This document shows positions 31,561 to 42,703 of a stretch of DNA of 64,000 nt, in pieces. The notes under the pieces are model-generated. The model saw only the letters and a list, made by a program, of their open reading frames with translations. It had not been told where the DNA came from and made no database searches. Origin of the DNA: Periplaneta americana (taxonomy: Eukaryota; Arthropoda; Insecta; Blattodea; Blattidae); assembly GCF_040183065.1 (NCBI RefSeq), contig NC_091117.1, forward strand, positions 109,484,001 through 109,548,000, read 5' to 3'. Positions within the stretch are counted from its first letter, which is position 1. Each line of letters begins with the position of its first letter. The position numbers were made by a program, and so were the translations under genes.

Positions 31561-34266
31561 CGGAGTTGCTAGGATGTGTATATGGAACGCCAGGGGCCTT
31601 AGACATGATAGACATGAGTTCAGGGCTTTCCTAGACGCTAATAATATAGACGTTGCATTTATAACAGAAACGTTCCTGACACCCCAAGTAAATTTAAGAT
31701 GCGCGGGGTTTAAATTCTATTTGCAAGATAGAGCGGGTAGAAGAGGCGGAGGTGTAGCGGTGTTCGTTCGTTCTACGATCGCGCACTGTGAGTATCTCCT
31801 TCCCCAGCTAGCGGCATTAGAGGCAGTGGCTATTAGAGCCTACATAGGCAGACTCCCCTTTCTGCTTATGGCTGCCTACAGTCCTCCGGGCATACTAGAT
31901 GAACGCGATTTAAATATAGTGACAAGTCTATACGAAAGATTCGTAGTCGCCGGCGACCTCAATGCGAAGCACGCTAGCTGGAACTGTCAACGCCACAATC
32001 GGCAGGGCGATAGGCTTTTTCTTAATTCTACGGGGAACGGATACGTCGTGATGGCCCCTAGGGAACCCACACACGTACCGGATGCTGCAAATCAACTGCC
32101 TGACCTATTAGACATCGCTCTGGTGAAAGGTCTCACAACTAGAGCGAGACTAACAACCCTGGATGATCTTCCGTCCGACCACCTACCGGTGATAATGGAG
32201 ATCATGCACCCAGTCGAACTCTCCCCAACAAGGCGGCAGACTGGGTGTTCTTTCAAGACCAGGTAGCCGCTACGCTTCCACCACTCCCTCCTGAAGTCAC
32301 TCCGGCAGGGATAGATAGGTCAGTTAGCGATCTGACGGAGTGCATAAAGAAGGCAATGGTTGCTGCAATACCGAAACGGTCTTCACAACCGGGACGGATG
32401 CAGCTCCCAGCCTATATTAGAGACCTAAAGATCGCCCGCAATAGAGCAAGAACATTGTGGAAGCGTACTAGGTTAGATCAACATAGAATAGAAATGAACC
32501 GCTTGCACAGGCGGATCAGTGAGGCGGTCCACGAAACGGACGTGGATGCTTGGAAATCCAAGGTTGAGACGATGGACAGCAGAAACATGTCAGATGTCTG
32601 GCGTGTATATCGAGCTCTGTCCAATCCATCTCAATCTATTCACCCATTAGTAGTCGGTCCAGATGTCACGGCCTTTACCCCTGAGGAGAAGGCTACCGCA
32701 CTGGCAGACGTTTTACAGACCACTTTTCAACCCGTGGAACAAAATTTAAACTTACCCCATTTCAGAGCTGTTGAGGAATCGGTTCGAGACCTCCTTAGCA
32801 GGGAGCCGGAAAATGGGATACGACCTACGAACACCCACGAGGTCGCCCATTTCATTCGTCGCCTCGGCCCTCATAAGGTCGCAGGAGCCGACGGTATCCA
32901 AGGAATTATATTGCAGCATCTCCCAAGGTCAGCTATGAAGCGCATAGCAGAGATAATTAATAACATCTTGGCTTCCGGTCACTATCCCATTCCCTGGAAA
33001 GAAGCTCACGTAGTTCTCTTTCCAAAGCCCGGAAAGGATAAGACGAATCCAAGCAACTATAGGCCTATTAGTCTCCTCAGTTATCTCAGCAAACTGGCGG
33101 AGCGGGTCATACATAGACGCCTCACTGAAGTAGTATTGCCCCAAATCAGGAACGAGCAATTCGGTTTTCACCCTGCTCGTTCCACTACACTCCAGGCACT
33201 CCGCATGACGGAGGACATTACCTGGGCTATGAGCACGAAGCGTGTAGTAGCTGCAGCTTACCTGGACATCGAGCGAGCATTCGACAAGGTTTGGCATGAG
33301 GGACTCCTCGTTAAGTTACTGGGCATGGGAGTCCCAGATGGAATGATACGCCTCATTTCTAACTACCTCCGAGGCCGTACATTCAAAACCCGTGTAGGCA
33401 CTAGTTTCTCCACCCCCCCCCCGTGAAATTCACGCAGGAGTCCCACAGGGTTCCATTATCGGGCCCATACTTTTCAATATATTCATTAATGACCTCCCGT
33501 TTCGCTATATCCACGGCAGAAGTAGTCATCTGTATTTCTATGCAGACGACACTGCCCTCTTGGCGATGGGCAAAACCTATAGATTAGCGTCCCGTAGATT
33601 GCAGTCGATCTTAGATCACCTCCAGCCGTGGTTCCACGACTGGAGAATCAAGGTCAATGTAGAGAAATGTCAGGTCATACTCTTTTCACTGAGAGCGAGG
33701 CTCGAAGACATACCACCACCACCCACACTTTTCGGACGAGAAATGCCGTGGATGAACCAAATTAAATATTTAGGGATCATTATGGACTCTCATCTCAACT
33801 TTCGAGATCACATCCAATCCCTTCTTCGTAAGGCCAACGGGCTGATAGACACTAACCCATTCTGGCGGCCTTAACTCCTGACAACCTGAGGGTAGGACTT
33901 ACCATGTATAAGGCCCTCATTCGCTCTGTCATTACCTATGCCGCACCCGCATGGGGTTTTGCGGCAGTGTCCCATCTCCGTAAACTCCAAGTTGTCCAAA
34001 ACCAGGTGATTCGACTCATTACCCATCTCCCCCGAGTCGCCTCGAGAAGAAAGTTCCATGATGAACTGGAGTTGCCAACCATAGACGAGTTCATTGCTCG
34101 ACTGGCTAGGAACCTGTATGCGGAAGCTCGTGCTAACCCCAACCCGCTCATATCTGGCCTCGGCCAGTATGATCCTAGGTTACGGCGTAGACACCAGACA
34201 GGTCCATTAGCTATACTATTGAGACAGGAGGACAGGGAGGCTGGCGTTACTCCCAGGTTTTGGTAG
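31544..34266 (+). pseudogene. Jockey LINE ORF2 (AP endonuclease + reverse transcriptase), frameshifted
   Basis: The start ATG lies inside the end of ORF1. Endonuclease motifs: CIWNARGL, AFITETFL, GDLNAKHASW, SDHLPV. The first frame stops at 32266; a one-base change near 32228 moves to the next frame (DWVFFQDQVAATL). RT motifs then follow: GADGIQGIILQH, SNYRPISLLSYLSKL, AYLDIERAFDKVWH (motif A), a break at a poly-C tract (10 C, 33412-33422), then GVPQGSIIGPILFN (B), YADDTALLA (C) and YLGIIMD. A third break near 33858 precedes KALIRSVITYAAPAWGF. The frame ends at 34266. All catalytic motifs are present, so the losses look recent. A complete ORF2 of the clade is about 900 residues, as here. Confidence 0.93.
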
Positions 34267-35343
34267 CCACGACTCAACTCCATGAGACTCCTTGGATAGT
34301 GCAACCGCTGTAAAATGACCTTGTCTTAACTGGGCGAAACAATATCCCTCCCTAACATTTCTACTTTTGTTGATCGATGGAACTATAATAGAGCCAATTG
34401 GCTAGTATATATCCATTGATTCATAGAGTCATTCAACCTAAGAGCCAACTGGCTAGTCTCTGATATTGAGACAACTCATCCTGCCTAAGGTTTTTCCGTG
34501 GTTTTCCTAAGGCGCTAAGACAAATGTCGGGATGAGCCCTAAAAAAATGGGCCACGGACCTGCTCTCATATCCCCATTAATCTTCCTAATTACTTAAATT
34601 AATTAACTAATTACATCTGTCCCCCCTCTTCGTAATTGAGCCATCATATAGCCAAATGGCTTGTCTCAAAATTGAGACGATCAACAAGGCTCATGATAAC
34701 AATCACCCCCTACATAATAGCCAAATTGGCTAGTCTCTTATATGAGACAAGTCATCCTGCCTAAGGTATTCCGTGGTTTTCCTCAGGCGTAAGACAAATG
34801 TCGCGATGAGCCCTATAAAAAATGGGCCACGGACCTATATGCCCTTCCCCATATATATTCCCCTCTATTATAAACGACGTATGCCCTAGTTCAGAACATA
34901 TAAATTGTCTATTAAATATACGAGGTCACTCAATTAGTCGCAAATTGAAAGGACAGGGACCTCTCAAATTGCAGATTTAGATTTCACGGCGCTTCTTCCG
35001 ACGGCCTTCACATGCTATGTCCTCGAACAACAGATGACAGCATCCTGCCATCCTAGCGGCAAACACCAGCCAGCTCTTCCTCTTCCCGTTCCGTGATCAC
35101 TTAATCAAATCACAGTCCCCCTCGCGTATGTGGTACCTAAGAGGTTACGTCCAATTTCGGCTTCCCCTTCAAAATTTTCTAGAGTTCCTTCAGAGGAGCA
35201 GCGTAACCCGGAGTGAGACTAGTGGCCAACAGGCTTGGAGCTCACATATTTAGTTTTGTACAGCCCCCAACCCCTTGCAAGGACGCGTTTTGCGTACCTT
35301 TTAAAATTTTTCCTCCCAATTCTCTTTCGATTTTTCGATTTTC
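34267..35343 (+). other. Jockey LINE 3' UTR with two repeated hairpin modules
   Basis: Two related modules at about 34440-34562 and 34718-34840, each with GCCAA(C/A)TTGGC-type inverted repeat, GTCTC..GAGAC, CATCCTGCCTAAGG, CCGTGGTTTTCCT, AAGACAAATGTCG and GGGCCACGGACCT. Both modules also occur in the minus copy. The tail is T-rich (CGATTTTTCGATTTT) instead of poly-A. Confidence 0.8.
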
Positions 35344-35450
35344 CTCAGATATCACTTAACCCTGAAGATGAGGAAGATGAACATCCTCGAAACGTCGGTG
35401 GATCACCAACTTATGAGTTGGCTGGAAGCCCGAGAAAATTTCGAATTAAG
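35344..35450 (+). mobile_element. PLE 3' segment (continuation from 26143)
   Basis: Begins CCTCAGATATCAC right after the LINE tail and contains the hammerhead-like motif, then GAGTTGGCTGGAAGCCCGAG and AAAATTTCG, features usual near the 3' end of Penelope-like elements. In phase with the endonuclease half at 25682-26143 once the LINEs are removed. Confidence 0.7.
35356..35402 (+). ncRNA. Hammerhead-like self-cleaving ribozyme motif of PLE
   Basis: CTGAAGA (CUGANGA core), one unpaired U, stem II GAGGA/TCCTC, then GAAAC and GTC, the predicted cleavage position, followed by GG pairing back to the CC before the core. Helix III (AC/GT) is minimal, as reported for PLE hammerheads that act as dimers. 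Position downstream of the endonuclease fits. Activity is not shown. Confidence 0.6.
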
Positions 35451-35518
35451 TTTATTATTGTCATTATTGAGTGTAATTAGATACCACTGCCACCGGGTAT
35501 ATACCCATTGCAGTGTGA

Positions 35519-35616
35519 ATACATACATACATGCATACATACATACATACATACATACATACATACATACATACATACATACATACATACATACATACAT
35601 ACATACATACATACAA
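35519..35616. repeat. (ACAT)n microsatellite
   Basis: About 24 units. It produces spurious Tyr-Ile-His-Thr and Met-Tyr-Val-Cys frames on the two strands. Confidence 0.98.
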
Positions 35617-36208
35617 GATGTTCTATAGTAAAAAGAAAATGGTTCCTATTGTACAAAAGCAATAAAAGTATGTGAATGTTTTTAATAAGGGTATTTTCTG
35701 TAACTATTTCTATTTTTAATATTACATATAGCCAAATTGACTCTCTCTATAGATTAGAATCAAATTAAAATTATAATTTTAGTGACTGATATTATTATTT
35801 ACTACATAAACTGATTCCGTATGGGTTATTTTTTTGTCTACTGCAATAAAATTTTCTTCGAATTTCACTTCTCACACAAATTAATAATAACAATATATAC
35901 TGTACGTGAACAATATTGAATGCACTGAATTCAGATCCAATCAGGGTTACCAGATTTTGGAAATAAGAAAGAGGGACACACCTTTCCCCACTAATTAACA
36001 TTAAATATTCACATAGGAGCAATAGGAGGGATAGCAGACATATATCATGTCATAATACAAGCAATAATATTGCTCATTTATACAAATTTTAAAATACCTC
36101 TATTAAATTTTGGGAAGAAAATGCCCTTTTTATGTAGGCTACAAGTATAATATATGGATGTATAAAAGATAAAACACTTCTGATTTTAAATTGCACTTTT
36201 TATATAGG

Positions 36209-38186
36209 TTATATGTTGCATAGGCTACTTTTACTTTTTTCATATATGTCACTGGATTTAGCATTTTCAACAAGTTTCTTCCCTGTCTCAGAATTTAAAA
36301 ACTGCTTAAAGTCTTGGCAAGACAGATTGGAGTTGATTTTAACCAATAGTTCACTTGAAAGGGTGTCCATACACAACCTAATTTCTTTCTTTCCTCCAAA
36401 ACACAATTATCAGACTAAAAGATCTTTCTGAAGAGGCATTATAATGTGGTATAGAAAACACAAAAGATGCTATTTTTTCTAAGTGAGGAGCTTCATGTTT
36501 AGAAAAAAATTGTAGCCTGCCCATTTTTGGTCAGTTTCAACACTGAAAAAATCTTCGTCTCTGTTCTATATGACAAATTCTTTTAATGTAAGGTACTGTA
36601 CTCTTCAAATAAGCAATATAAATTTATGTTAGGAATTTGGAATTCAGATGCAATTTGTGAGAGATTATCCATGGATAACATATTAGAATCTTTCAAAGAC
36701 AAAATTGACAAATAACTAAGCCTATCATTTTCAAACTTAAACCATTTTTCTAGGTATTTTATGGCTGTGTTAAGGAAAGAATTTGCTTCCTCCTTAAATT
36801 GGCTAACAGCTGCATCATTACAAGATTGGGAAATAATTGAGGCAACAATAGACCCATAAAATGCTCTTTTCTACGATTTATAAGACTGTTTCTCAAATTA
36901 TCTAATACTGAAAGTAGTTCAGTAATTCGACAACTATCTGATTGAAGCTTTGAATTTGCTTGCTGGAAGAGCATACCAACATTTATAAGAAAGCCAAGAT
37001 AGCATTGAGCAAGTTCATCTTCAAAAAATGTTTTGAGAATTTTAGGAGAATTTTCTTGCGACAGAAAATAAGACTTTATAGCTTCAAAATTCTTTAGCAG
37101 CCTTTCAACTGCCGGTACCAAAGACAGCCATATTGTGGGCACGTGGTGAAGAAGCTTAGACCATTCCTTGTGAAGCCATTCAAAAAACTCTTTCAGACAG
37201 ACACTTTTCTTGGTTGTATTGCTAATCTCATTATATGATTTGATTACAATACATTCTACATCATATTTAAAAACATTACAACTATGTTTGATAGAATTAC
37301 TAATTATGTGACAAGGGCAACCTATAGCAATTAAATTGTTTTTTTTTTCCTTCAAAGCAGTATGTACAATTTTATTCTTCCCAAAATTCACTGCCGCATT
37401 GTCAGCACAATACGATGAAATGTTTGCAATAGATAAGTTATTGTCTATAAGTTTATCTACAATAGAACTAGCTATAGTTGCAGAGTCTTCACAGTGTAAA
37501 TTATAAAAACATAATAATTTTGTCTGTACCCCTTGCTTGATTGGAAAGTAGGCTACCTCAACAATAATGGGAATGTTTTAACGTTCCCTTTATTTGAAGC
37601 ATCTGTTTGAATTGCAAACATTTTATCACTATTTAGATCCGCAAATACCATATCTAATGAAAATGGCCCTAAGACATTTTTAACAATTTTTGTCATTTTA
37701 GTTCTACGACACCTATATTTACTGGCTATCTTGGAGTCCACAAATAACGATGGAAATAAAGAGCCTGCACAATCGGCTGACAAATAACTGTGAGAATGTT
37801 TTATGGTGTGATACACAAAGTTTAATTCGGCCTTAATAACATCATCTTTACTTGCACCACTCTTAACAAAAAACAAACTTACCTATTTTTTTGTTGAATT
37901 TATCTTCTGTCTGTGCCACGCATTTTTATGACCATCAGTTTTCGAATGTTTCGAAATATCGTACTCACCACCATGTCCAACACTAAATTGGCTGTTACAC
38001 ACGTTACACTTTGCAAAGTATTCGTTTTTTCCTTTCTCTACCCAAGAATAACTAGAGATCCACGTTTCCCTAAATTAACATAATCTTTTTTGCTTTCTTT
38101 CGCACTGGAGAAGACAATTTCAATTGCGGTTTATCAGCACCGAGTTTCGAAGGAGGGCCTGTTTCACAGTCACTTTCACTCGACAT
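36209..38186 (-). pseudogene. hAT transposase with BED-like finger, damaged
   Basis: From the ATG at 38186: MSSESDCETGPPSKL, then past frame breaks YFAKCNVCNSQFSVGHGG and HSKTDGHKNAWH, a BED/TTF-type finger with CxxC...HxxxxxH. The frame 37876-37553 gives FVYHTIKHSHSYLSADC, SKIASKYRCRRTKM and FAIQTDASNKGN. The frame 37391-36759 gives GCPCHIISNSIKH and HHVPTIWLSLVPAVERLL; TIWLSL replaces the usual TRWLSL, so the conserved Arg is Ile. The C-terminal part, KFENDRL...LVKINSNLSCQDFKQF, ends near 36209. Several stops make it inactive. Confidence 0.85.
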
Positions 38187-38361
38187 TCTAATCTTAAGAA
38201 AAATCACCAAGTAAACAAGACACGACTGCTACTTAGTTCTCACTGACAGTAACGCAGCATTAACAGAAATGTTTTAATTTCCATTGTTGTTGCTAACTGG
38301 ATTGACACGCGCGGCCGCTGCGCGAACGCATACCGATACTGGTTCAAAATAATGTGTGGAC

Positions 38362-39660
38362 CAGTGGCGGTTCCTCGGGGGAGGGAAGGGAGGAACGTCC
38401 TCCTCACATTTTTCTTCTTTTGGAAGTAAATACCAAATAAAATATGTGCCTTGAAATTCGAGGAAGATTCGATAATTTTTAAGTTCACAGCTATAAGAAG
38501 AACTCGGTTGATCGAGTTTTAAACGACGCGCGCTCATGTGCTGTAGAAAACTGTAAGAAAGATGCGAGATTGTCTGTGTAGAGGAAAGGCACTCCATTCC
38601 TCCTCTACTGCAGTTAACACACACAGACAACAGCGCACTAGCGGCCAGAGAAAGAACCAGAGTTTTAAAGCGAGTAAATGAACGAAAAGGGAGGAGATCC
38701 TCCTCTGAATCAGCGCATGGGCGGGAAATAGAAACCGACTGGTCGTGCAGCAAGCGCGCTACCGCTGCCATGTAACGATCTTGCATTCAACCAGATTAGA
38801 ACACATCTAGGAGGAGGCACAACAAAAACAGTTTTAACGCAACGCTATGAAAGACACCATATAAACTTTTTTTTTAAAATTATAAATAAAAAATATTATT
38901 CATTGCACTTTATATAGGCTACTATTCATGGTTTGAAACTTTCATGGATATTTGAAAGTTAAAGTCGGGTTTATGTAAAACAAAGAGGAAGTAGTTCTAC
39001 GTAGTTGGCCCCTGAAATTCACTTCTATTCATTGTTTACTAGACAGGGCAACAGCCAAGTTGTCAGTTTTGTATAAATATATTTGAAACTGAAAGTAGGT
39101 ACTCCAAACTACATCATTTTTAACATAAAAAATTAATCGGCCTCCGGCAGCTTTGAACAATAATGATAGTATGAATTTACAAGAACTAACATTCTTCAAA
39201 AGCATGTGATACTGAACTTGTAAAATGTACATGTGGCAACACAGACCACGTGGGTGGGTGCAGTGTTCTCGCTTTCTTCAGATTATTTCCCATTCCCATT
39301 TCTATTTCCGTGAAACGGTTCCGGTTACGAGTTAGTAGCTAGTCTCTTCCAACACGTGTGATGCTGTACTGTGCTCGAAAAATGCTACGAGGTTGTGAAT
39401 TTCCTTGTAATTGTTAATTTGCGCAATTAATCAACAACGAAAGGAAGTGAAAACATAATATATTTTGGACAATTTAGGAAACTCAGTTTACAAGAACAGA
39501 TTATTGCTATACAGAAGGGAAGGCCAACCCCAACACTACCTGGTCTTACATGTAGGCCTATGCATGTAGGCTAATTTGTAGCATGTTTCATTCAAGAAGG
39601 TGTCATTTCGTGCTGTTAACCTCTTTCCTCCTCTTAAGAAATATGCTGGAGCCGCCACTG
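38362..39660. mobile_element. Non-autonomous hAT-like element inside the hAT, 8 bp TSD
   Basis: Ends CAGTGGCGGTTCC and GGAGCCGCCACTG. GTGTGGAC lies at 38354-38361 and 39661-39668. 1299 bp; the open frames on the minus strand at its left part show no family motif. It sits upstream of the hAT start codon and does not cut the transposase frame. Confidence 0.92.
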
Positions 39661-40035
39661 GTGTGGACACATTGTTGCGTAAATTAATATTTAAATTCAA
39701 GCTTCTTGTATAGTTGAAATTGGTTACAATTTACGAAAGAATTATGCCAAATTGTAATTAGTGACATAAGTGATGTTCATTCACTAAAGTCGGGACAATT
39801 TGCGTCCCATCTAGGTTTGAAGCGCGACGCGGGATTTTTACATAAAAATCGGGACATATCCCGCTAAATCGGGACGTCTGGCAACCCTGGATCCAATGTA
39901 CTGAAAATATTATCGCAGTTTACTATATACGTACAGTCACGAAGCTTGGGATGATTTTTTGCCAACGAGTTGCATTTCTCGCGAAAGTTGCTAGCCGCTT
40001 GGAGCGCTGTGAGTACTAGGAACAATAGACTGTGC

Positions 40036-41041
40036 CACTGCCATCGTGATCTAATACAGGTCGTAATGCAGGCCATGTGACTCGCTTAACCTGATCACGA
40101 AGGGCGGCGTTTCAACCATATGAATTAATTGGAATGCATAAAGATTAACATATATTTCTCTAAAATGTAGTGTAATTGCATTAATAAAATCTAAAACAAT
40201 GATTAGGGGACACTTCAGACATAATTCTTTGCTAGTTAAGATGTAATATTATTTTTGGTGTGAAAATGACGTTGTTCGTATGTGTAATACCTGCCTTTAT
40301 TTCGATTAAATATTGCGAAATTCTTGTACATTCATTTATGCACGATTTAATAATTTTCAGTTGCACCGCACGAATATTTAAATATGTTGAAATTAAAGGT
40401 TATGTTTACTGTAGCAGATGCCCTTTTTTGTCTAATTTTAGTGGTCTCCAAAGCCCCGTCACTACATATGTATGTTATGTCATATGCATATTATAGGTTA
40501 TGTTTACTATATTTAACATATATTCCTATATTCGTAATTATACATTATAATTAAACATAATGTCATGTATGACGCGTCACATTCTATTTGTATTTTAATA
40601 CTACAATTCAATACTGAATTATTGTGTTTATCTACTACCTAAGAGACGAAGTAACACAATCGTACGTACACTAATTTTATAGGAGTGGTATGGTAAATTT
40701 TCTGTCTACAATTAAGGAAGGTAGATGTGCTAAATTAAAATCACAATATAAATTCGTTTTTATTGAACCTCAAAATAGCTTCCATTCTAATCTTGAAATG
40801 TTGACGCGAACAGATTATGTTAACATGTAAAATTCTCTTCACATTAAAATAACACAGTTTTATAATTATTTCTGCAACATATTATGCAACAAGAAGTAAA
40901 CGAAACTTATGGACAAATTACACTAAATAAAGCTTAGCAATGATAAGCAATAAAGTTATAATATAATACTTCACTGAGCTCCATACGCTGAAATAGAAAA
41001 CCCGAACAAACATTACGGCGGTCTAGATCGAAAAGGCATTG
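40036..41041. mobile_element. Second copy of the 7 bp TSD family (1 kb)
   Basis: Begins CACTGCCATCGTGATCTA and ends ...CGAAAAGGCATTG. ACTGTGC is at 40029-40035 and 41042-41048. Its left part matches the right end of 15800-19919 in reverse, and its right part (CTAGACCGCCGTAATG on the other strand, GGGTTTTCTATTT) matches that element's left end. No coding sequence. Confidence 0.85.
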
Positions 41042-41148
41042 ACTGTGCCGTATTTCGCAATTTTGTGAAAAGCTATGTAAACTGTGAAATGTTAGTTATC
41101 GGTTGTAATAATTGTAAATGGCTAAAATTCAATAATTTGAATAGTGAT

Positions 41149-41230
41149 ATGGGACAAGGAGACGTTTGTAGTACTATAAATTGTAAGAAAAATAGGTTAG
41201 AGTTATCCTTCTTCCGAAAGATCCAGGAAG
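41149..41230 (+). pseudogene. THAP-like exon remnant with splice donor
   Basis: MGQGDVCSTINCKKNRLELS then FF, followed after a small frame loss by PKDPG. This is the C-x4-C ... LSFFxFPKDP pattern of a THAP domain start. The exon ends AGGAAG with GTGAGT at 41231, a consensus donor. It lies about 100 bp right of the element at 40036-41041. The second half of the finger was not found downstream. Confidence 0.45.
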
Positions 41231-42703
41231 GTGAGTTTATAGAATATAATATATATTTTATGTAAATAATATATAAACCTTATGTATTTCATATTTCAAT
41301 AGTGGAAGGAAGGTGTTAATTTTTTCAAAAGAACACGATATCGAAAGTACAATACATTTTATGGGCTGCTAGGGAAAGAGTGTGTGATGAAGCGATAGTA
41401 GCGATCCTGGTGATGAGCAACTATCTATGGATGCATATTTCAACTGTTTATTTTTGCATATTTAGTAAGTTTTAAGCTTCGTGACTGTATATAGTAGACT
41501 GTGATATTATTATTAATGTTGGGATCACCAGCAGTAGGAATCACATGGGGAAAATGAAGCAACAACACTCGTAACAGCTGGTTCGGAGACTGAAAGTGCA
41601 ACGAAAGGAAATAATGGACAAAAGTATTTGGTATATATCCCCATTTAGTGAAATTGCAAGCAAAGATGGCCTACCGGCAACATACATTAAATAGCAACAG
41701 ATCGTCCCGGTTTGTGGGTCAGAGTCCAGGACAGCTCGCCAACGTAAGAATGATATGTAATCTCTTCATTTTGGCTGTGATAGAAACTATTGTGCCTACA
41801 TAGAAATATTAAACATTATTGCAGTGAATTATGTTCAAAGTGTAATTACTGTAGGCCTATAATATTATTGATAATAATAGCCTACACTCTTTTTATGTTG
41901 CGAATATAATATTGGCAGAACACTATATATTGTGTTTAGTGAAATATATTATTTATAACAAGTCAGAGTCGTGCAGACTGGCCCCCCGCTCAGCACTGTT
42001 AGTCCTAATATGTAAGCAGCCCAGCCCACCCAAGACCAACACTGCTTGACGCGGCCGCTTCCTAGCCCATCACGCTGGGTTTCGCAGCCCAACTTGGCCC
42101 ACCGCACTGCTCAATGCGGTGACGTGATCCCACCAGTTGATTGCATTCTACTGTTTTCCTGCTTGCGCGCATTAGTTGTACTTTCGCTTGGCGTGTGACA
42201 TGAGCATACAGGACACAGTACAAAATTAAAATATTTTCCACTGCTGTCGAACACAGATTTAAAAATTGTCCCTATGGTACTTTTTAAAATTTTCATCCGA
42301 CTCTGTATTTTTAAACTTTCTGGCAGCGATTTTCTCCTTCACTACTTTTTCTCTAGAGAGATTGTATTTTAGAAGGTATGCTTTCACGGCCGATGTCTGT
42401 GATGAAGTTTTTCCGGGCTGCTATTACACTATCAAAGTTTTTTGCAAAGATCTTTTTATAAAATATACATTATACAATATATATGGCAGTGTAATGGGTT
42501 TTCTTTTGTAAACGTTCCTTTGATAAAAGATTTTTTATTAAATGTAAGTGCAGCTTGTTATCTTTGATAAAAGATTTCTATACGTTGAAACAAATATGGC
42601 GGAACGCAAATATAACTAGACTGTTGCTACTACAAAATTTCTGATATCGGAGTATGAAGGAAATGAAATGTAAATAAATAATTTTTATAATATAATATTA
42701 ATA

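Larger units (their letters stand above)
28619..35343 (+). mobile_element. Jockey-type LINE, near full length
   Basis: Contains in order a GC-rich 5' UTR (28619-29514), ORF1 with Cys-rich knuckles (29515-31560), ORF2 with AP endonuclease and reverse transcriptase (31544-34266, three frame breaks) and a 1.1 kb 3' UTR ending in CGATTTTTCGATTTT. Gene order, the short ORF1/ORF2 overlap and the YADDTALLA motif indicate the Jockey clade. GC-rich codon use contrasts with the AT-rich surroundings. It lies head-to-head with the minus copy; the exact 5' end is uncertain. Confidence 0.9.
35942..39889 (-). mobile_element. hAT transposon with 8 bp TSD GATCCAAT
   Basis: Ends CAGGGTTACCAGA (35942) and TCTGGCAACCCTG (39889) are inverted. 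GATCCAAT is at 35934-35941 and 39890-39897. Encodes a damaged transposase on the minus strand. 3948 bp, of which 1299 bp is a later hAT-like insertion at 38362. Confidence 0.95.

Noticed and set aside
26150-35343. LTR retrotransposon or endogenous virus
   Set aside because: No direct LTRs, protease or integrase; the enzymes are AP endonuclease and non-LTR reverse transcriptase, and the paired ends are inverted LINE copies.
35368-35662. Open frames of repeated Tyr-Ile-His-Thr and Met-Tyr-Val-Cys
   Set aside because: Both come from the ACAT microsatellite read on either strand.
38274-38786. 170-codon minus-strand frame
   Set aside because: It crosses the end of the inner hAT element into the outer one and has no family motif.
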